A stretch of DNA of 64,000 bases from Synaphobranchus kaupii (GCA_029718625.1 CM056379.1:68690670-68754669); one strand, 5' to 3'; positions 32,030 to 48,700 are shown, numbered from the stretch's first letter. Notes: generated by a model from the letters alone, not told the origin. Made by a program: numbers and translations.

Positions 32030-35000
32030 CTCAAACCAACTGTAATGTTGTCAGATACATTCGCCAATTTACAAGCAATGCTTTTTCCAATTTTCCTTTT
32101 GTATATTTTAGAGGATTTATTCTTCGAAATAAACACAATAAAATGTTAATAGTTTCTGTAACATGTGACCAAGACACCTCAAACCAAGTTGCCTGTTGTC
32201 AGAGACAGGATACCTCAAATCTACAACTGATTATTTTTCAAATTTTTCCTTTTTATATTGTGAAGGAATTTTTCTTCAAAATAAATACACTAGAGTATAG
32301 CTCAAATTTCCATCTTATAAATATATATTTTTTATTTTTCATCAAAATAAAACGACTAAAATTTCAATAGCTTCTGTGACATATGATGAAGACGGACGCC
32401 TCAAACCAATTTTAGTGTTGTCAAAGACATTATAGGTCAAATATAGAGTTGATTATTTTTTTAATTTTCCGTTTGTAAATTTTAAATGAATTTTTCTTCA
32501 AATTTAAAATGCAAACATTTCAATAGCTTCTGTGACATGTGACTAAGATGCCTCAAACCAACTGTAATGTTGTCAGATACATTCGCCAATTTACAAGCAA
32601 TGCTTTTTCCAATTTTCCTTTTGTAAATTTTAAATAGATTTTTATTCAAAATAAAAGCACTAAAATTTCAATAGCTTCTGTGACATGTGACTAAGATGCC
32701 TCAAACCAACTAATGTTGTCAGATACATTACTTCTCCAATTTACAAGCAATGCTTTTTGCAATTTTCCTTTTGTATATTTTAGAGGATTTATTCTTCAAA
32801 ATAAACAGACTAAAATGTTAATAGTTTCTGTAACATGTGACCAAGACACCTCAAACCAAGTTGCCTGTTGTCAGAGACAGGATACCTCAAATCTACAACT
32901 GATTATTTTTAAAATTTTCCCTTTGTATATTTTAAAGGAATTTTTCTTAAAAATAAATACACTAAAATGTCAATAGTTTCTGTGTCACGTGACCAAGATA
33001 CCTCAAAGCAAATTGACTGTTGTCACAGATAGTATAGCTCAAATTTCCCTCTCATAAATATATATTTTTTATTTTTCATCAAAATAAAACTACTAAAATT
33101 TCAATAGCTTCTGTGACATGTGACCAAGACACCTCAAACCAAGTTGCCTGTTGTCAGAGATAGGATAGCTTAAATTTACAACTGACTATTTTTCAAATTT
33201 TCCCTTTATATATTTTAAAGGAATTTTTCTTCAAAATAAATACACTAAAATGTCAATAGTTTCTGTAACATGTGACCAAGACACCTCAAACCAAGTTGCC
33301 TGTTGTCAGAGACAGGAAACCTCAAATCTACAACTAATTATTTTTAAAATTTTCCCTTTGTATATTTTAAAAGAATTTTTCTCCAAAATAAATAAACTAA
33401 AATGTCAATAGTTTCTGTGTCATGTGACCAAGATACCTCAAAGGAAATTGACTGTTGTCAGAGAGTATAGCTCAAATTTCCCTCTTATAAATATATATTT
33501 TAAATTTTTCTTCAAAATAGAACTACTAAAATTTCAATAGCTTCTGTGACATGTGATGAAGACGCACGCCTCAAACCAATTTTAGTGTTGTCAAAGACAT
33601 TATAGCTCAAATATACAGTTGATTATTTTTTTAATTTTCCGTTTGTAAATTTTAAATGAATTTTTCTTCAAATTTAAAATGCAAACATTCCAATAGCTTC
33701 TGTGACATGTGACTGAGATGCCTCAAACCAACTGTAATGTTGTCAGATACATTCGCCAATTTACAAGCAATGCTTTTTCCAATTTTCCTTTTGTATATTT
33801 TAGAGGATTTATTCTTCGAAATAAACACAATAAAATGTTAATAGTTTCTGTAACATGTGACCAAGACACCTCAAACCAAGTTGCCTGTTGTCAGAGACAG
33901 GATACCTCAAATCTACAACTGATTATTTTTCAAATTTTTCCTTTTTATATTGTGAAGGAATTTTTCTTCAAAATAAATACACTAGAGTATAGCTCAAATT
34001 TCCATCTTATAAATATATATTTTTTATTTTTCATCAAAATAAAACGACTAAAATTTCAATAGCTTCTGTGACATATGATGAAGACGGACGCCTCAAACCA
34101 ATTTTAGTGTTGTCAAAGACATTATAGCTCAAATATAGAGTTGATTATTTTTTAAATTTTCCGTTTGTAAATTTTAAATGAATTTTTCTTCAAATTTAAA
34201 ATGCAAACATTTCAATAGCTTCTGTGACATGTGACTAAGATGCCTCAAACCAACTGTAATGTTGTCAGATACATTCGCCAATTTACAAGCAATGCTTTTT
34301 CCAATTTTCATTTTGTAAATTTTAAATAGATTTTTATTCAAAATAAAAGCACTAAAATTTCAATAGCTTCTGTGACATGTGACTAAGATGCCTCAAACCA
34401 ACTAATGTTGTCAGATACATTACTTCTCCAATTTACAAGCAATGCTTTTTGCAATTTTCCTTTTGTATATTTTAGAGGATTTATTCTTCAAAATAAACAG
34501 ACTAAAATGTTAATAGTTTCTGTAACATGTGACCAAGACACCTCAAACCAAGTTGCCTGTTGTCAGAGACAAGATACCTCAAATCTACAACTGATTATTT
34601 TTAAAATTTTCCCTTTGTATATTTTAAAGGAATTTTTCTTAAAAATAAATACACTAAAATGTCAATAGTTTCTGTGTCACGTGACCAAGATACCTCAAAG
34701 CAAATTGACTGTTGTCACAGATAGTATAGCTCAAATTTCCCTCTCATAAATATATATTTTTTATTTTTCATCAAAATAAAACTACTAAAATTTCAATAGC
34801 TTCTGTGACATGTGACCAAGACACCTCAAACCAAGTTGCCTGTTGTCAGAGATAGGATAGCTTAAATTTACAACTGACTATTTTTCAAATTTTCCCTTTA
34901 TATATTTTAAAAGAATTTTTCTCCAAAATAAATACACTAAAATGTCAATAGTTTCTGTGTCATATGACCAAGATACCTCAAAGCAAATTGACTGTTGTCA

Positions 35001-38000
35001 GAGAGAGTATAGCTCAAATTTCCCTCTTGTAAATATATGTTTTATTTTTCTTCAAAATAAAATGACTAAAATTTCAATAGCTTCTGTGACATGTGACTAA
35101 GATGCCTCAAACCAAATAATTTTGTCAGATACATTACTTCTCCAATTTACAAGCAATGCTTTTTGCAATTTTCCTTTTGTATATTTTAGAGGATTTATTC
35201 TTCGAAATAAACACAATAAAATGTTAATGGTTTCTGTAACATGTGACCAAGACACCTCAAACCAAGTTAACTGTTGTCAGAGACAGGATACCTCAAATCT
35301 ACAACTGATTATTTTTCAAATTTTCCCTTTGTATATTTTAAAGGAATTTTTCTTCAAGATAAATACACTAAAATGTCAATAGTTTCTGTGTCATGTGACC
35401 AAGACACCTCAAACCAAGTTTCCTGTTGTCAGAGACAGGATACCTCAAATCTACAACTGATTATTTTTAAAATTTTCCCTTTGTATATTTTAAAATAATT
35501 TTTCTCCAAAATAAATACACTAAAATGTCAATAGTTTCTGTGTCATGTGACGAAGATACGTCAAAGCAAATTGACTGTTGTCAGAGATAGTATAGCTCAA
35601 ATTTCCCTCTCATAAATATATATTTTTTATTTTTCATCAAAATAAAACTACTAAAATTTCAATAGCTTCTGTGACATGTGACCAAGACACCTCAAACCAA
35701 GTTGCCTGTTGTCAGAGACAGGATAGCTTAAATTTACAACTGACTATTTTTCAAATTTTCCCTTTATATATTTTAAAGGAATTTTTCTACAAAATAAATA
35801 CACTAAAATGTCAATAGTTTCTGTAACATGTGACCAAGACACCTCAAACCAAGTTGCCTGTTGTCAGAGACAGGATACCTCAAATCTACAACTGATTATT
35901 TTTAAAATTTTCCCTTTGTATATTTTAAAATAATTTTTCTCCAAAATAAATAAACTAAAATGTCAATAGTTTCTGTGTCATGTGACCAAGATACCTCAAA
36001 GGAAATTGACTGTTGTCAGAGAGTATAGCTCAAATTTCCCTCTTATAAATATATATTTTAAATTTTACTTCAAAATAGAACTACTAAAATTTCAATAGCT
36101 TCTGTGACATATGATGAAGACGCATGCCTCAAACCAATTTTAGTGTTCTCAAAGACATTATAGCTCAAATATAGAGTTGATTATTTTTTTAATTTTCCGT
36201 TTGTAAATTTTAAATGAATTTTTCTTAAAATTTAAAATGCTAACATTTCAATAGCTTCTGTGACATGTCACTAAGATGCCTCAAACCAACTGTAATGTTG
36301 TCAGATACATTCTCCACTTTACAAGCAATGCTTTTTCCAATTTTCCTTTTGTAAATTTTAAATCGATTTTTATTCAAAATAAAAGCGCTAAAATTTCAAT
36401 AGCTTCTGTGACATGTGACTAAGATGCCTCAAACCAACTAATTTTGTCAGATACATTCTCCAATTTACAAGCAATGCTTTTTGCAATTTTCCTTTTGTAT
36501 ATTTTAGAGGATTTATTCTTCGAAATAAACACACTAAAATGTTAAGAGTTTCTGTAACATGTGACCAAGACACCTCAAACCAAGTTGCCTGTTGTCAGAG
36601 ACAGGATACCTCAAATCTACAACTGATTATTTTTAAAATGTTCCCTTTGTATATTTTAAAGGAATTTTTCTTCAAAATAAATACACTAAAATGTCAATAG
36701 TTCCTGTGTCATGTGACGAAGATACCTCAAAGCAAATTGACTGTTGTCAGAGATAGTATAGCTCAAATTTCCATCTCATAAATATATATTTTTTATTTTT
36801 CATCAAAATAGAACTACTAGAATTTCAATAGCTTCTGTGACATGTGACCAAGACACCTCAAACCAAGTTGCCTGTTGTCAGAGACAGGATAGCTTAAATT
36901 TACAACTGACTATTTTTCAAATTTTCCCTTTATATATTTTAAAGGAATTTTTCTTCAAAATAAATACACTAAAATGTCAATAGTTTCTGTAACATGTGAC
37001 CAAGACACCTCAAAGGAAATTGACTGTTGTCAGAGAGTATAGCTAAAATGTCCCTCTTATAAATATATATTTTAAATTTTTCTTCAAAATAGAACTACTA
37101 AAATTTCAATAGCTTCTGTGACATGTGATGAAGACGCACGCCTCAAACCAATTTTAGTGTTGTCAAAGACATTATAGCTCAAATATACAGTTGATTATTT
37201 TTTTAATTTTCCGTTTGTAAATTTTAAATGAATTTTTCTTCAAATTTAAAATGCAAACATTCCAATAGCTTCTGTGACATGTGACTGAGATGCCTCAAAC
37301 CAACTGTAATGTTGTCAGATACATTCGCCAATTTACAAGCAATGCTTTTTCCAATTTTCCTTTTGTATATTTTAGAGGATTTATTCTTCGAAATAAACAC
37401 AATAAAATGTTAATAGTTTCTGTAACATGTGACCAAGACACCTCAAACCAAGTTGCCTGTTGTCAGAGACAGGATATCTCAAATCTACAACTGATTATTT
37501 TTCAAATTTTTCCTTTTTATATTGTGAAGGAATTTTTCTTCAAAATAAATACACTAGAGTATAGCTCAAATTTCCATCTTATAAATATATATTTTTTATT
37601 TTTCATCAAAATAAAACGACTAAAATTTCAATAGCTTCTGTGACATATGATGAAGACGGACGCCTCAAACCAATTTTAGTGTTGTCAAAGACATTATAGC
37701 TCAAATATCGAGTTGATTATTTTTTTAATTTTCCGTTTGTAAATTTTAAATGAATTTTTCTTCAAATTTAAAATGCAAACATTTCAATAGCTTCTGTGAC
37801 ATGTGACTAAGATGCCTCAAACCAACTGTAATGTTGTCAGATACATTCGCCAATTTACAAGCAATGCTTTTTCCAATTTTCCTTTTGTAAATTTTAAATA
37901 GATTTTTATTCAAAATAAAAGCACTAAAATTTCAATAGCTTCTGTGACATGTGACTAAGATGCCTCAAACCAACTAATGTTGTCAGATACATTACTTCTC

Positions 38001-39750
38001 CAATTTACAAGCAATGCTTTTTGCAATTTTCCTTTTGTATATTTTAGAGGATTTATTCTTCAAAATAAACAGACTAAAATGTTAATAGTTTCTGTAACAT
38101 GTGACCAAGACACCTCAAACCAAGTTGCCTGTTGTCAGAGACAGGATACCTCAAATCTACAACTGATTATTTTTAAAATTTTCCCTTTGTATATTTTAAA
38201 GGAATTTTTCTTAAAAATAAATACACTAAAATGTCAATAGTTTCTGTGTCACGTGACCAAGATACCTCAAAGCAAATTGACTGTTGTCACAGATAGTATA
38301 GCTCAAATTTCCCTCTCATAAATATATATTTTTTATTTTTCATCAAAATAAAACTACTAAAATTTCAATAGCTTCTGTGACATGTGACCAAGACACCTCA
38401 AACCAAGTTGCCTGTTGTCAGAGATAGGATAGCTTAAATTTACAACTGACTATTTTTCAAATTTTCCCTTTATATATTTTAAAGGAATTTTTCTTCAAAA
38501 TAAATACACTAAAATGTCAATAGTTTCTGTCACATGTGACCAAGACACCTCAAACCAAGTTGCCTGTTGTCAGAGACAGGAAACCTCAAATCTACAACTA
38601 ATTATTTTTAAAATTTTCCCTTTGTATATTTTAAAAGAATTTTTCTCCAAAATAAATAAACTAAAATGTCAATAGTTTCTGTGTCATGTGACCAAGATAC
38701 CTCAAAGGAAATTGACTGTTGTCAGAGAGTATAGCTCAAATTTCCCTCTTATAAATATATATTTTAAATTTTTCTTCAAAATAGAACTACTAAAATTTCA
38801 ATAGCTTCTGTGACATGTGATGAAGACGCACGCCTCAAACCAATTTTAGTGTTGTCAAAGACATTATAGCTCAAATATACAGTTGATTATTTTTTTAATT
38901 TTCCGTTTGTAAATTTTAAATGAATTTTTCTTCAAATTTAAAATGCAAACATTCCAATAGCTTCTGTGACATGTGACTGAGATGCCTCAAACCAACTGTA
39001 ATGTTGTCAGATACATTCGCCAATTTACAAGCAATGCTTTTTCCAATTTTCCTTTTGTATATTTTAGAGGATTTATTCTTCGAAATAAACACAATAAAAT
39101 GTTAATAGTTTCTGTAACATGTGACCAAGACACCTCAAATCAAGTTGCCTGTTGTCAGAGACAGGATACCTCAAATCTACAACTGATTATTTTTCAAATT
39201 TTTCCTTTTTATATTGTGAAGGAATTTTTCTTCAAAATAAATACACTAGAGTATAGCTCAAATTTCCATCTTATAAATATATATTTTTTATTTTTCATCA
39301 AAATAAAACGACTAAAATTTCAATAGCTTCTGTGACATATGATGAAGACGGACGCCTCAAACCAATTTTAGTGTTGTCAAAGACATTATAGCTCAAATAT
39401 AGAGTTGATTATTTTTTAAATTTTCCGTTTGTAAATTTTAAATGAATTTTTCTTCAAATTTAAAATGCAAACATTTCAATAGCTTCTGTGACATGTGACT
39501 AAGATGCCTCAAACCAACTGTAATGTTGTCAGATACATTCGCCAATTTACAAGCAATGCTTTTTCCAATTTTCCTTTTGTAAATTTTAAATAGATTTTTA
39601 TTCAAAATAAAAGCACTAAAATTTCAATAGCTTCTGTGACATGTGACTAAGATGCCTCAAACCAACTAATGTTGTCAGATACATTACTTCTCCAATTTAC
39701 AAGCAATGCTTTTTGCAATTTTCCTTTTGTATATTTTAGAGGATTTATTC
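29645..39750. repeat. 5,264-bp tandem duplication in the satellite
   Basis: Equivalent landmarks at 29858, 31124, 32017, 32713 and 33709 recur at 35122, 36388, 37281, 37977 and 38973, each exactly 5,264 bp later. The copies diverge near 39,750, where the next superrepeat begins. Edges are approximate. Confidence 0.8.
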
Positions 39751-42700
39751 TTCGAAATAAACACAATAAAATGTTAATAGTTTCTGTAACATGTGACCAA
39801 GACACCTCAAACCAAGTTGCCTGTTGTCAGAGACAGGATACCTCAAATCTACAACTGATTATTTTTCAAATTTTTCCTTTTTATATTGTGAAGGAATTTT
39901 TCTTCAAAATAAATACACTAGAGTATAGCTCAAATTTCCATCTTATAAATATATATTTTTTATTTTTCATCAAAATAAAACGACTAAAATTTCAATAGCT
40001 TCTGTGACATATGATGAAGACGGACGCCTCAAACCAATTTTAGTGTTGTCAAAGACATTATAGCTCAAATATAGAGTTGATTATTTTTTAAATTTTCCAT
40101 TTGTAAATTTTAAATGAATTTTTCTTCAAATTTAAAATGCAAACATTTCAATAGCTTCTGTGACATGTGACTAAGATGCCTCAAACCAACTGTAATGTTG
40201 TCAGATACATTCGCCAATTTACAAGCAATGCTTTTTCCAATTTTCCTTTTGTAAATTTTAAATAGATTTTTATTCAAAATAAAAGCACTAAAATTTCAAT
40301 AGCTTCTGTGACATGTGACTAAGATGCCTCAAACCAACTAATGTTGTCAGATACATTACTTCTCCAATTTACAAGCAATGCTTTTTGCAATTTTCCTTTT
40401 GTATATTTTAGAGGATTTATTCTTCAAAATAAACAGACTAAAATGTTAATAGTTTCTGTAACATGTGACCAAGACACCTCAAACCAAGTTGCCTGTTGTC
40501 AGAGACAGGATACCTCAAATCTACAACTGATTATTTTTAAAATTTTCCCTTTGTATATTTTAAAGGAATTTTTCTTAAAAATAAATTCACTAAAATGTCA
40601 ATAGTTTCTGTGTCACGTGACCAAGATACCTCAAAGCAAATTGACTGTTGTCACAGATAGTATAGCTCAAATTTCCCTCTCATAAATATATATTTTTTAT
40701 TTTTCATCAAAATAAAACTACTAAAATTTCAATAGCTTCTGTGACATGTGACCAAGACACCTCAAACCAAGTTGCCTGTTGTCAGAGATAGGATAGCTTA
40801 AATTTACAACTGACTATTTTTCAAATTTTCCCTTTATATATTTTAAAGGAATTTTTCTTCAAAATAAATACACTAAAATGTCAATAGTTTCTGTAACATG
40901 TGACCAAGACACCTCAAACCAAGTTGCCTGTTGTCAGAGACAGGAAACCTCAAATCTACAACTAATTATTTTTAAAATTTTCCCTTTGTATATTTTAAAA
41001 GAATTTTTCTCCAAAATAAATAAACTAAAATGTCAATAGTTTCTGTGTCATGTGACCAAGATACCTCAAAGGAAATTGACTGTTGTCAGAGAGTATAGCT
41101 CAAATTTCCCTCTTATAAATATATATTTTAAATTTTTCTTCAAAATAGAACTACTAAAATTTCAATAGCTTCTGTGACATATGATGAAGACGCATGCCTC
41201 AAACCAATTTTAGTGTTCTCAAAGACATTATAGCTCAAATATAGAGTTGATTATTTTTTTAATTTTCCGTTTGTAAATTTTAAATGAATTTTTCTTAAAA
41301 TTTAAAATGCTAACATTTCAATAGCTTCTGTGACATGTCACTAAGATGCCTCAAACCAACTGTAATGTTGTCAGATACATTCTCCACTTTACAAGCAATG
41401 CTTTTTCCAATTTTCCTTTTGTAAATTTTAAATCGATTTTTATTCAAAATAAAAGCGCTAAAATTTCAATAGCTTCTGTGACATGTGACTAAGATGCCTC
41501 AAACCAACTAATTTTGTCAGATACATTCTCCAATTTACAAGCAATGCTTTTTGCAATTTTCCTTTTGTATATTTTAGAGGATTTATTCTTCGAAATAAAC
41601 ACACTAAAATGTTAAGAGTTTCTGTAACATGTGACCAAGACACCTCAAACCAAGTTGCCTGTTGTCAGAGACAGGATACCTCAAATCTACAACTGATTAT
41701 TTTTAAAATGTTCCCTTTGTATATTTTAAAGGAATTTTTCTTCAAAATAAATACACTAAAATGTCAATAGTTCCTGTGTCATGTGACGAAGATACCTCAA
41801 AGCAAATTGACTGTTGTCAGAGATAGTATAGCTCAAATTTCCATCTCATAAATATATATTTTTTATTTTTCATCAAAATAGAACTACTAGAATTTCAATA
41901 GATTCTGTGACATGTGACCAAGACACCTCAAACCAAGTTGCCTGTTGTCAGAGACAGGATAGCTTAAATTTACAACTGACTATTTTTCAAATTTTCCCTT
42001 TATATATTTTAAAGGAATTTTTCTTCAAAATAAATACACTAAAATGTCAATAGTTTCTGTAACATGTGACCAAGACACCTCAAAGGAAATTGACTGTTGT
42101 CAGAGAGTATAGCTAAAATGTCCCTCTTATAAATATATATTTTAAATTTTTCTTCAAAATAGAACTACTAAAATTTCAATAGCTTCTGTGACATGTGATG
42201 AAGACGCACGCCTCAAACCAATTTTAGTGTTGTCAAAGACATTATAGCTCAAATATACAGTTGATTATTTTTTTAATTTTCCGTTTGTAAATTTTAAATG
42301 AATTTTTCTTCAAATTTAAAATGCAAACATTCCAATAGCTTCTGTGACATGTGACTGAGATGCCTCAAACCAACTGTAATGTTGTCAGATACATTCGCCA
42401 ATTTACAAGCAATGCTTTTTCCAATTTTCCTTTTGTATATTTTAGAGGATTTATTCTTCGAAATAAACACAATAAAATGTTAATAGTTTCTGTAACATGT
42501 GACCAAGACACCTCAAACCAAGTTGCCTGTTGTCAGAGACAGGATACCTCAAATCTACAACTGATTATTTTTCAAATTTTTCCTTTTCATATTGTGAAGG
42601 AATTTTTCTTCAAAATAAATACACTAGAGTATAGCTCAAATTTCCATCTTATAAATATATATTTTTTATTTTTCATCAAAATAAAACGACTAAAATTTCA

Positions 42701-45700
42701 ATAGCTTCTGTGACATATGATGAAGACGGACGCCTCAAACCAATTTTAGTGTTGTCAAAGACATTATAGCTCAAATATAGAGTTGATTATTTTTTTAATT
42801 TTCCGTTTGTAAATTTTAAATGAATTTTTCTTCAAATTTAAAATGCAAACATTTCAATAGCTTCTGTGACATGTGACTAAGATGCCTCAAACCAACTGTA
42901 ATGTTGTCAGATACATTCGCCAATTTACAAGCAATGCTTTTTCCAATTTTCCTTTTGTAAATTTTAAATAGATTTTTATTCAAAATAAAAGCACTAAAAT
43001 TTCAATAGCTTCTGTGACATGTGACTAAGATGCCTCAAACCAACTAATGTTGTCAGATACATTACTTCTCCAATTTACAAGCAATGCTTTTTGCAATTTT
43101 CCTTTTGTATATTTTAGAGGATTTATTCTTCAAAATAAACAGACTAAAATGTTAATAGTTTCTGTAACATGTGACCAAGACACCTCAAACCAAGTTGCCT
43201 GTTGTCAGAGACAGGATACCTCAAATCTACAACTGATTATTTTTAAAATTTTCCCTTTGTATATTTTAAAGGAATTTTTCTTAAAAATAAATACACTAAA
43301 ATGTCAATAGTTTCTGTGTCACGTGACCAAGATACCTCAAAGCAAATTGACTGTTGTCACAGATAGTATAGCTCAAATTTCCCTCTCATAAATATATATT
43401 TTTTATTTTTCATCAAAATAAAACTACTAAAATTTCAATAGTTTCTGTGACATGTGACCAAGACACCTCAAACCAAGTTGCCTGTTGTCAGAGATAGGAT
43501 AGCTTAAATTTACAACTGACTATTTTTCAAATTTTCCCTTTATATATTTTAAAGGAATTTTTCTTCAAAATAAATACACTAAAATGTCAATAGTTTCTGT
43601 CACATGTGACCAAGACACCTCAAACCAAGTTGCCTGTTGTCAGAGACAGGAAACCTCAAATCTACAACTAATTATTTTTAAAATTTTCCCTTTGTATATT
43701 TTAAAAGAATTTTTCTCCAAAATAAATAAACTAAAATGTCAATAGTTTCTGTGTCATGTGACCAAGATACCTCAAAGGAAATTGACTGTTGTCAGAGAGT
43801 ATAGCTCAAATTTCCCTCTTATAAATATATATTTTAAATTTTTCTTCAAAATAGAACTACTAAAATTTCAATAGCTTCTGTGACATGTGATGAAGACGCA
43901 CGCCTCAAACCAATTTTAGTGTTGTCAAAGACATTATAGCTCAAATATACAGTTGATTATTTTTTTAATTTTCCGTTTGTAAATTTTAAATGAATTTTTC
44001 TTCAAATTTAAAATGCAAACATTCCAATAGCTTCTGTGACATGTGACTGAGATGCCTCAAACCAACTGTAATGTTGTCAGATACATTCGCCAATTTACAA
44101 GCAATGCTTTTTCCAATTTTCCTTTTGTATATTTTAGAGGATTTATTCTTCGAAATAAACACAATAAAATGTTAATAGTTTCTGTAACATGTGACCAAGA
44201 CACCTCAAACCAAGTTGCCTGTTGTCAGAGACAGGATACCTCAAATCTACAACTGATTATTTTTCAAATTTTTCCTTTTTATATTGTGAAGGAATTTTTC
44301 TTCAAAATAAATACACTAGAGTATAGCTCAAATTTCCATCTTATAAATATATATTTTTTATTTTTCATCAAAATAAAACGACTAAAATTTCAATAGCTTC
44401 TGTGACATATGATGAAGACGGACGCCTCAAACCAATTTTAGTGTTGTCAAAGACATTATAGCTCAAATATAGAGTTGATTATTTTTTAAATTTTCCATTT
44501 GTAAATTTTAAATGAATTTTTCTTCAAATTTAAAATGCAAACATTTCAATAGCTTCTGTGACATGTGACTAAGATGCCTCAAACCAACTGTAATGTTGTC
44601 AGATACATTCGCCAATTTACAAGCAATGCTTTTTCCAATTTTCCTTTTGTAAATTTTAAATAGATTTTTATTCAAAATAAAAGCACTAAAATTTCAATAG
44701 CTTCTGTGACATGTGACTAAGATGCCTCAAACCAACTAATGTTGTCAGATACATTACTTCTCCAATTTACAAGCAATGCTTTTTGCAATTTTCCTTTTGT
44801 ATATTTTAGAGGATTTATTCTTCAAAATAAACAGACTAAAATGTTAATAGTTTCTGTAACATGTGACCAAGACACCTCAAACCAAGTTGCCTGTTGTCAG
44901 AGACAGGATACCTCAAATCTACAACTGATTATTTTTAAAATTTTCCCTTTGTATATTTTAAAGGAATTTTTCTTAAAAATAAATTCACTAAAATGTCAAT
45001 AGTTTCTGTGTCACGTGACCAAGATACCTCAAAGCAAATTGACTGTTGTCACAGATAGTATAGCTCAAATTTCCCTCTCATAAATATATATTTTTTATTT
45101 TTCATCAAAATAAAACTACTAAAATTTCAATAGCTTCTGTGACATGTGACCAAGACACCTCAAACCAAGTTGCCTGTTGTCAGAGATAGGATAGCTTAAA
45201 TTTACAACTGACTATTTTTCAAATTTTCCCTTTATATATTTTAAAGGAATTTTTCTTCAAAATAAATACACTAAAATGTCAATAGTTTCTGTAACATGTG
45301 ACCAAGACACCTCAAACCAAGTTGCCTGTTGTCAGAGACAGGAAACCTCAAATCTACAACTAATTATTTTTAAAATTTTCCCTTTGTATATTTTAAAAGA
45401 ATTTTTCTCCAAAATAAATAAACTAAAATGTCAATAGTTTCTGTGTCATGTGACCAAGATACCTCAAAGGAAATTGACTGTTGTCAGAGAGTATAGCTCA
45501 AATTTCCCTCTTATAAATATATATTTTAAATTTTTCTTCAAAATAGAACTACTAAAATTTCAATAGCTTCTGTGACATATGATGAAGACGCATGCCTCAA
45601 ACCAATTTTAGTGTTCTCAAAGACATTATAGCTCAAATATAGAGTTGATTATTTTTTTAATTTTCCGTTTGTAAATTTTAAATGAATTTTTCTTAAAATT

Positions 45701-48700
45701 TAAAATGCTAACATTTCAATAGCTTCTGTGACATGTCACTAAGATGCCTCAAACCAACTGTAATGTTGTCAGATACATTCTCCACTTTACAAGCAATGCT
45801 TTTTCCAATTTTCCTTTTGTAAATTTTAAATCGATTTTTATTCAAAATAAAAGCGCTAAAATTTCAATAGCTTCTGTGACATGTGACTAAGATGCCTCAA
45901 ACCAACTAATTTTGTCAGATACATTCTCCAATTTACAAGCAATGCTTTTTGCAATTTTCCTTTTGTATATTTTAGAGGATTTATTCTTCGAAATAAACAC
46001 ACTAAAATGTTAAGAGTTTCTGTAACATGTGACCAAGACACCTCAAACCAAGTTGCCTGTTGTCAGAGACAGGATACCTCAAATCTACAACTGATTATTT
46101 TTAAAATGTTCCCTTTGTATATTTTAAAGGAATTTTTCTTCAAAATAAATACACTAAAATGTCAATAGTTCCTGTGTCATGTGACGAAGATACCTCAAAG
46201 CAAATTGACTGTTGTCAGAGATAGTATAGCTCAAATTTCCATCTCATAAATATATATTTTTTATTTTTCATCAAAATAGAACTACTAGAATTTCAATAGC
46301 TTCTGTGACATGTGACCAAGACACCTCAAACCAAGTTGCCTGTTGTCAGAGACAGGATAGCTTAAATTTACAACTGACTATTTTTCAAATTTTCCCTTTA
46401 TATATTTTAAAGGAATTTTTCTTCAAAATAAATACACTAAAATGTCAATAGTTTCTGTAACATGTGACCAAGACACCTCAAAGGAAATTGACTGTTGTCA
46501 GAGAGTATAGCTAAAATGTCCCTCTTATAAATATATATTTTAAATTTTTCTTCAAAATAGAACTACTAAAATTTCAATAGCTTCTGTGACATGTGATGAA
46601 GACGCACGCCTCAAACCAATTTTAGTGTTGTCAAAGACATTATAGCTCAAATATACAGTTGATTATTTTTTTAATTTTCCGTTTGTAAATTTTAAATGAA
46701 TTTTTCTTCAAATTTAAAATGCAAACATTCCAATAGCTTCTGTGACATGTGACTGAGATGCCTCAAACCAACTGTAATGTTGTCAGATACATTCGCCAAT
46801 TTACAAGCAATGCTTTTTCCAATTTTCCTTTTGTATATTTTAGAGGATTTATTCTTCGAAATAAACACAATAAAATGTTAATAGTTTCTGTAACATGTGA
46901 CCAAGACACCTCAAACCAAGTTGCCTGTTGTCAGAGACAGGATACCTCAAATCTACAACTGATTATTTTTCAAATTTTTCCTTTTTATATTGTGAAGGAA
47001 TTTTTCTTCAAAATAAATACACTAGAGTATAGCTCAAATTTCCATCTTATAAATATATATTTTTTATTTTTCATCAAAATAAAACGACTAAAATTTCAAT
47101 AGCTTCTGTGACATATGATGAAGACGGACGCCTCAAACCAATTTTAGTGTTGTCAAAGACATTATAGCTCAAATATAGAGTTGATTATTTTTTTAATTTT
47201 CCGTTTGTAAATTTTAAATGAATTTTTCTTCAAATTTAAAATGCAAACATTTCAATAGCTTCTGTGACATGTGACTAAGATGCCTCAAACCAACTGTAAT
47301 GTTGTCAGATACATTCGCCAATTTACAAGCAATGCTTTTTCCAATTTTCCTTTTGTAAATTTTAAATAGATTTTTATTCAAAATAAAAGCACTAAAATTT
47401 CAATAGCTTCTGTGACATGTGACTAAGATGCCTCAAACCAACTAATGTTGTCAGATACATTACTTCTCCAATTTACAAGCAATGCTTTTTGCAATTTTCC
47501 TTTTGTATATTTTAGAGGATTTATTCTTCAAAATAAACAGACTAAAATGTTAATAGTTTCTGTAACATGTGACCAAGACACCTCAAACCAAGTTGCCTGT
47601 TGTCAGAGACAGGATACCTCAAATCTACAACTGATTATTTTTAAAATTTTCCCTTTGTATATTTTAAAGGAATTTTTCTTAAAAATAAATACACTAAAAT
47701 GTCAATAGTTTCTGTGTCACGTGACCAAGATACCTCAAAGCAAATTGACTGTTGTCACAGATAGTATAGCTCAAATTTCCCTCTCATAAATATATATTTT
47801 TTATTTTTCATCAAAATAAAACTACTAAAATTTCAATAGCTTCTGTGACATGTGACCAAGACACCTCAAACCAAGTTGCCTGTTGTCAGAGATAGGATAG
47901 CTTAAATTTACAACTGACTATTTTTCAAATTTTCCCTTTATATATTTTAAAGGAATTTTTCTTCAAAATAAATACACTAAAATGTCAATAGTTTCTGTCA
48001 CATGTGACCAAGACACCTCAAACCAAGTTGCCTGTTGTCAGAGACAGGAAACCTCAAATCTACAACTAATTATTTTTAAAATTTTCCCTTTGTATATTTT
48101 AAAAGAATTTTTCTCCAAAATAAATAAACTAAAATGTCAATAGTTTCTGTGTCATGTGACCAAGATACCTCAAAGGAAATTGACTGTTGTCAGAGAGTAT
48201 AGCTCAAATTTCCCTCTTATAAATATATATTTTAAATTTTTCTTCAAAATAGAACTACTAAAATTTCAATAGCTTCTGTGACATGTGATGAAGACGCACG
48301 CCTCAAACCAATTTTAGTGTTGTCAAAGACATTATAGCTCAAATATACAGTTGATTATTTTTTTAATTTTCCGTTTGTAAATTTTAAATGAATTTTTCTT
48401 CAAATTTAAAATGCAAACATTCCAATAGCTTCTGTGACATGTGACTGAGATGCCTCAAACCAACTGTAATGTTGTCAGATACATTCGCCAATTTACAAGC
48501 AATGCTTTTTCCAATTTTCCTTTTGTATATTTTAGAGGATTTATTCTTCGAAATAAACACAATAAAATGTTAATAGTTTCTGTAACATGTGACCAAGACA
48601 CCTCAAACCAAGTTGCCTGTTGTCAGAGACAGGATACCTCAAATCTACAACTGATTATTTTTCAAATTTTTCCTTTTTATATTGTGAAGGAATTTTTCTT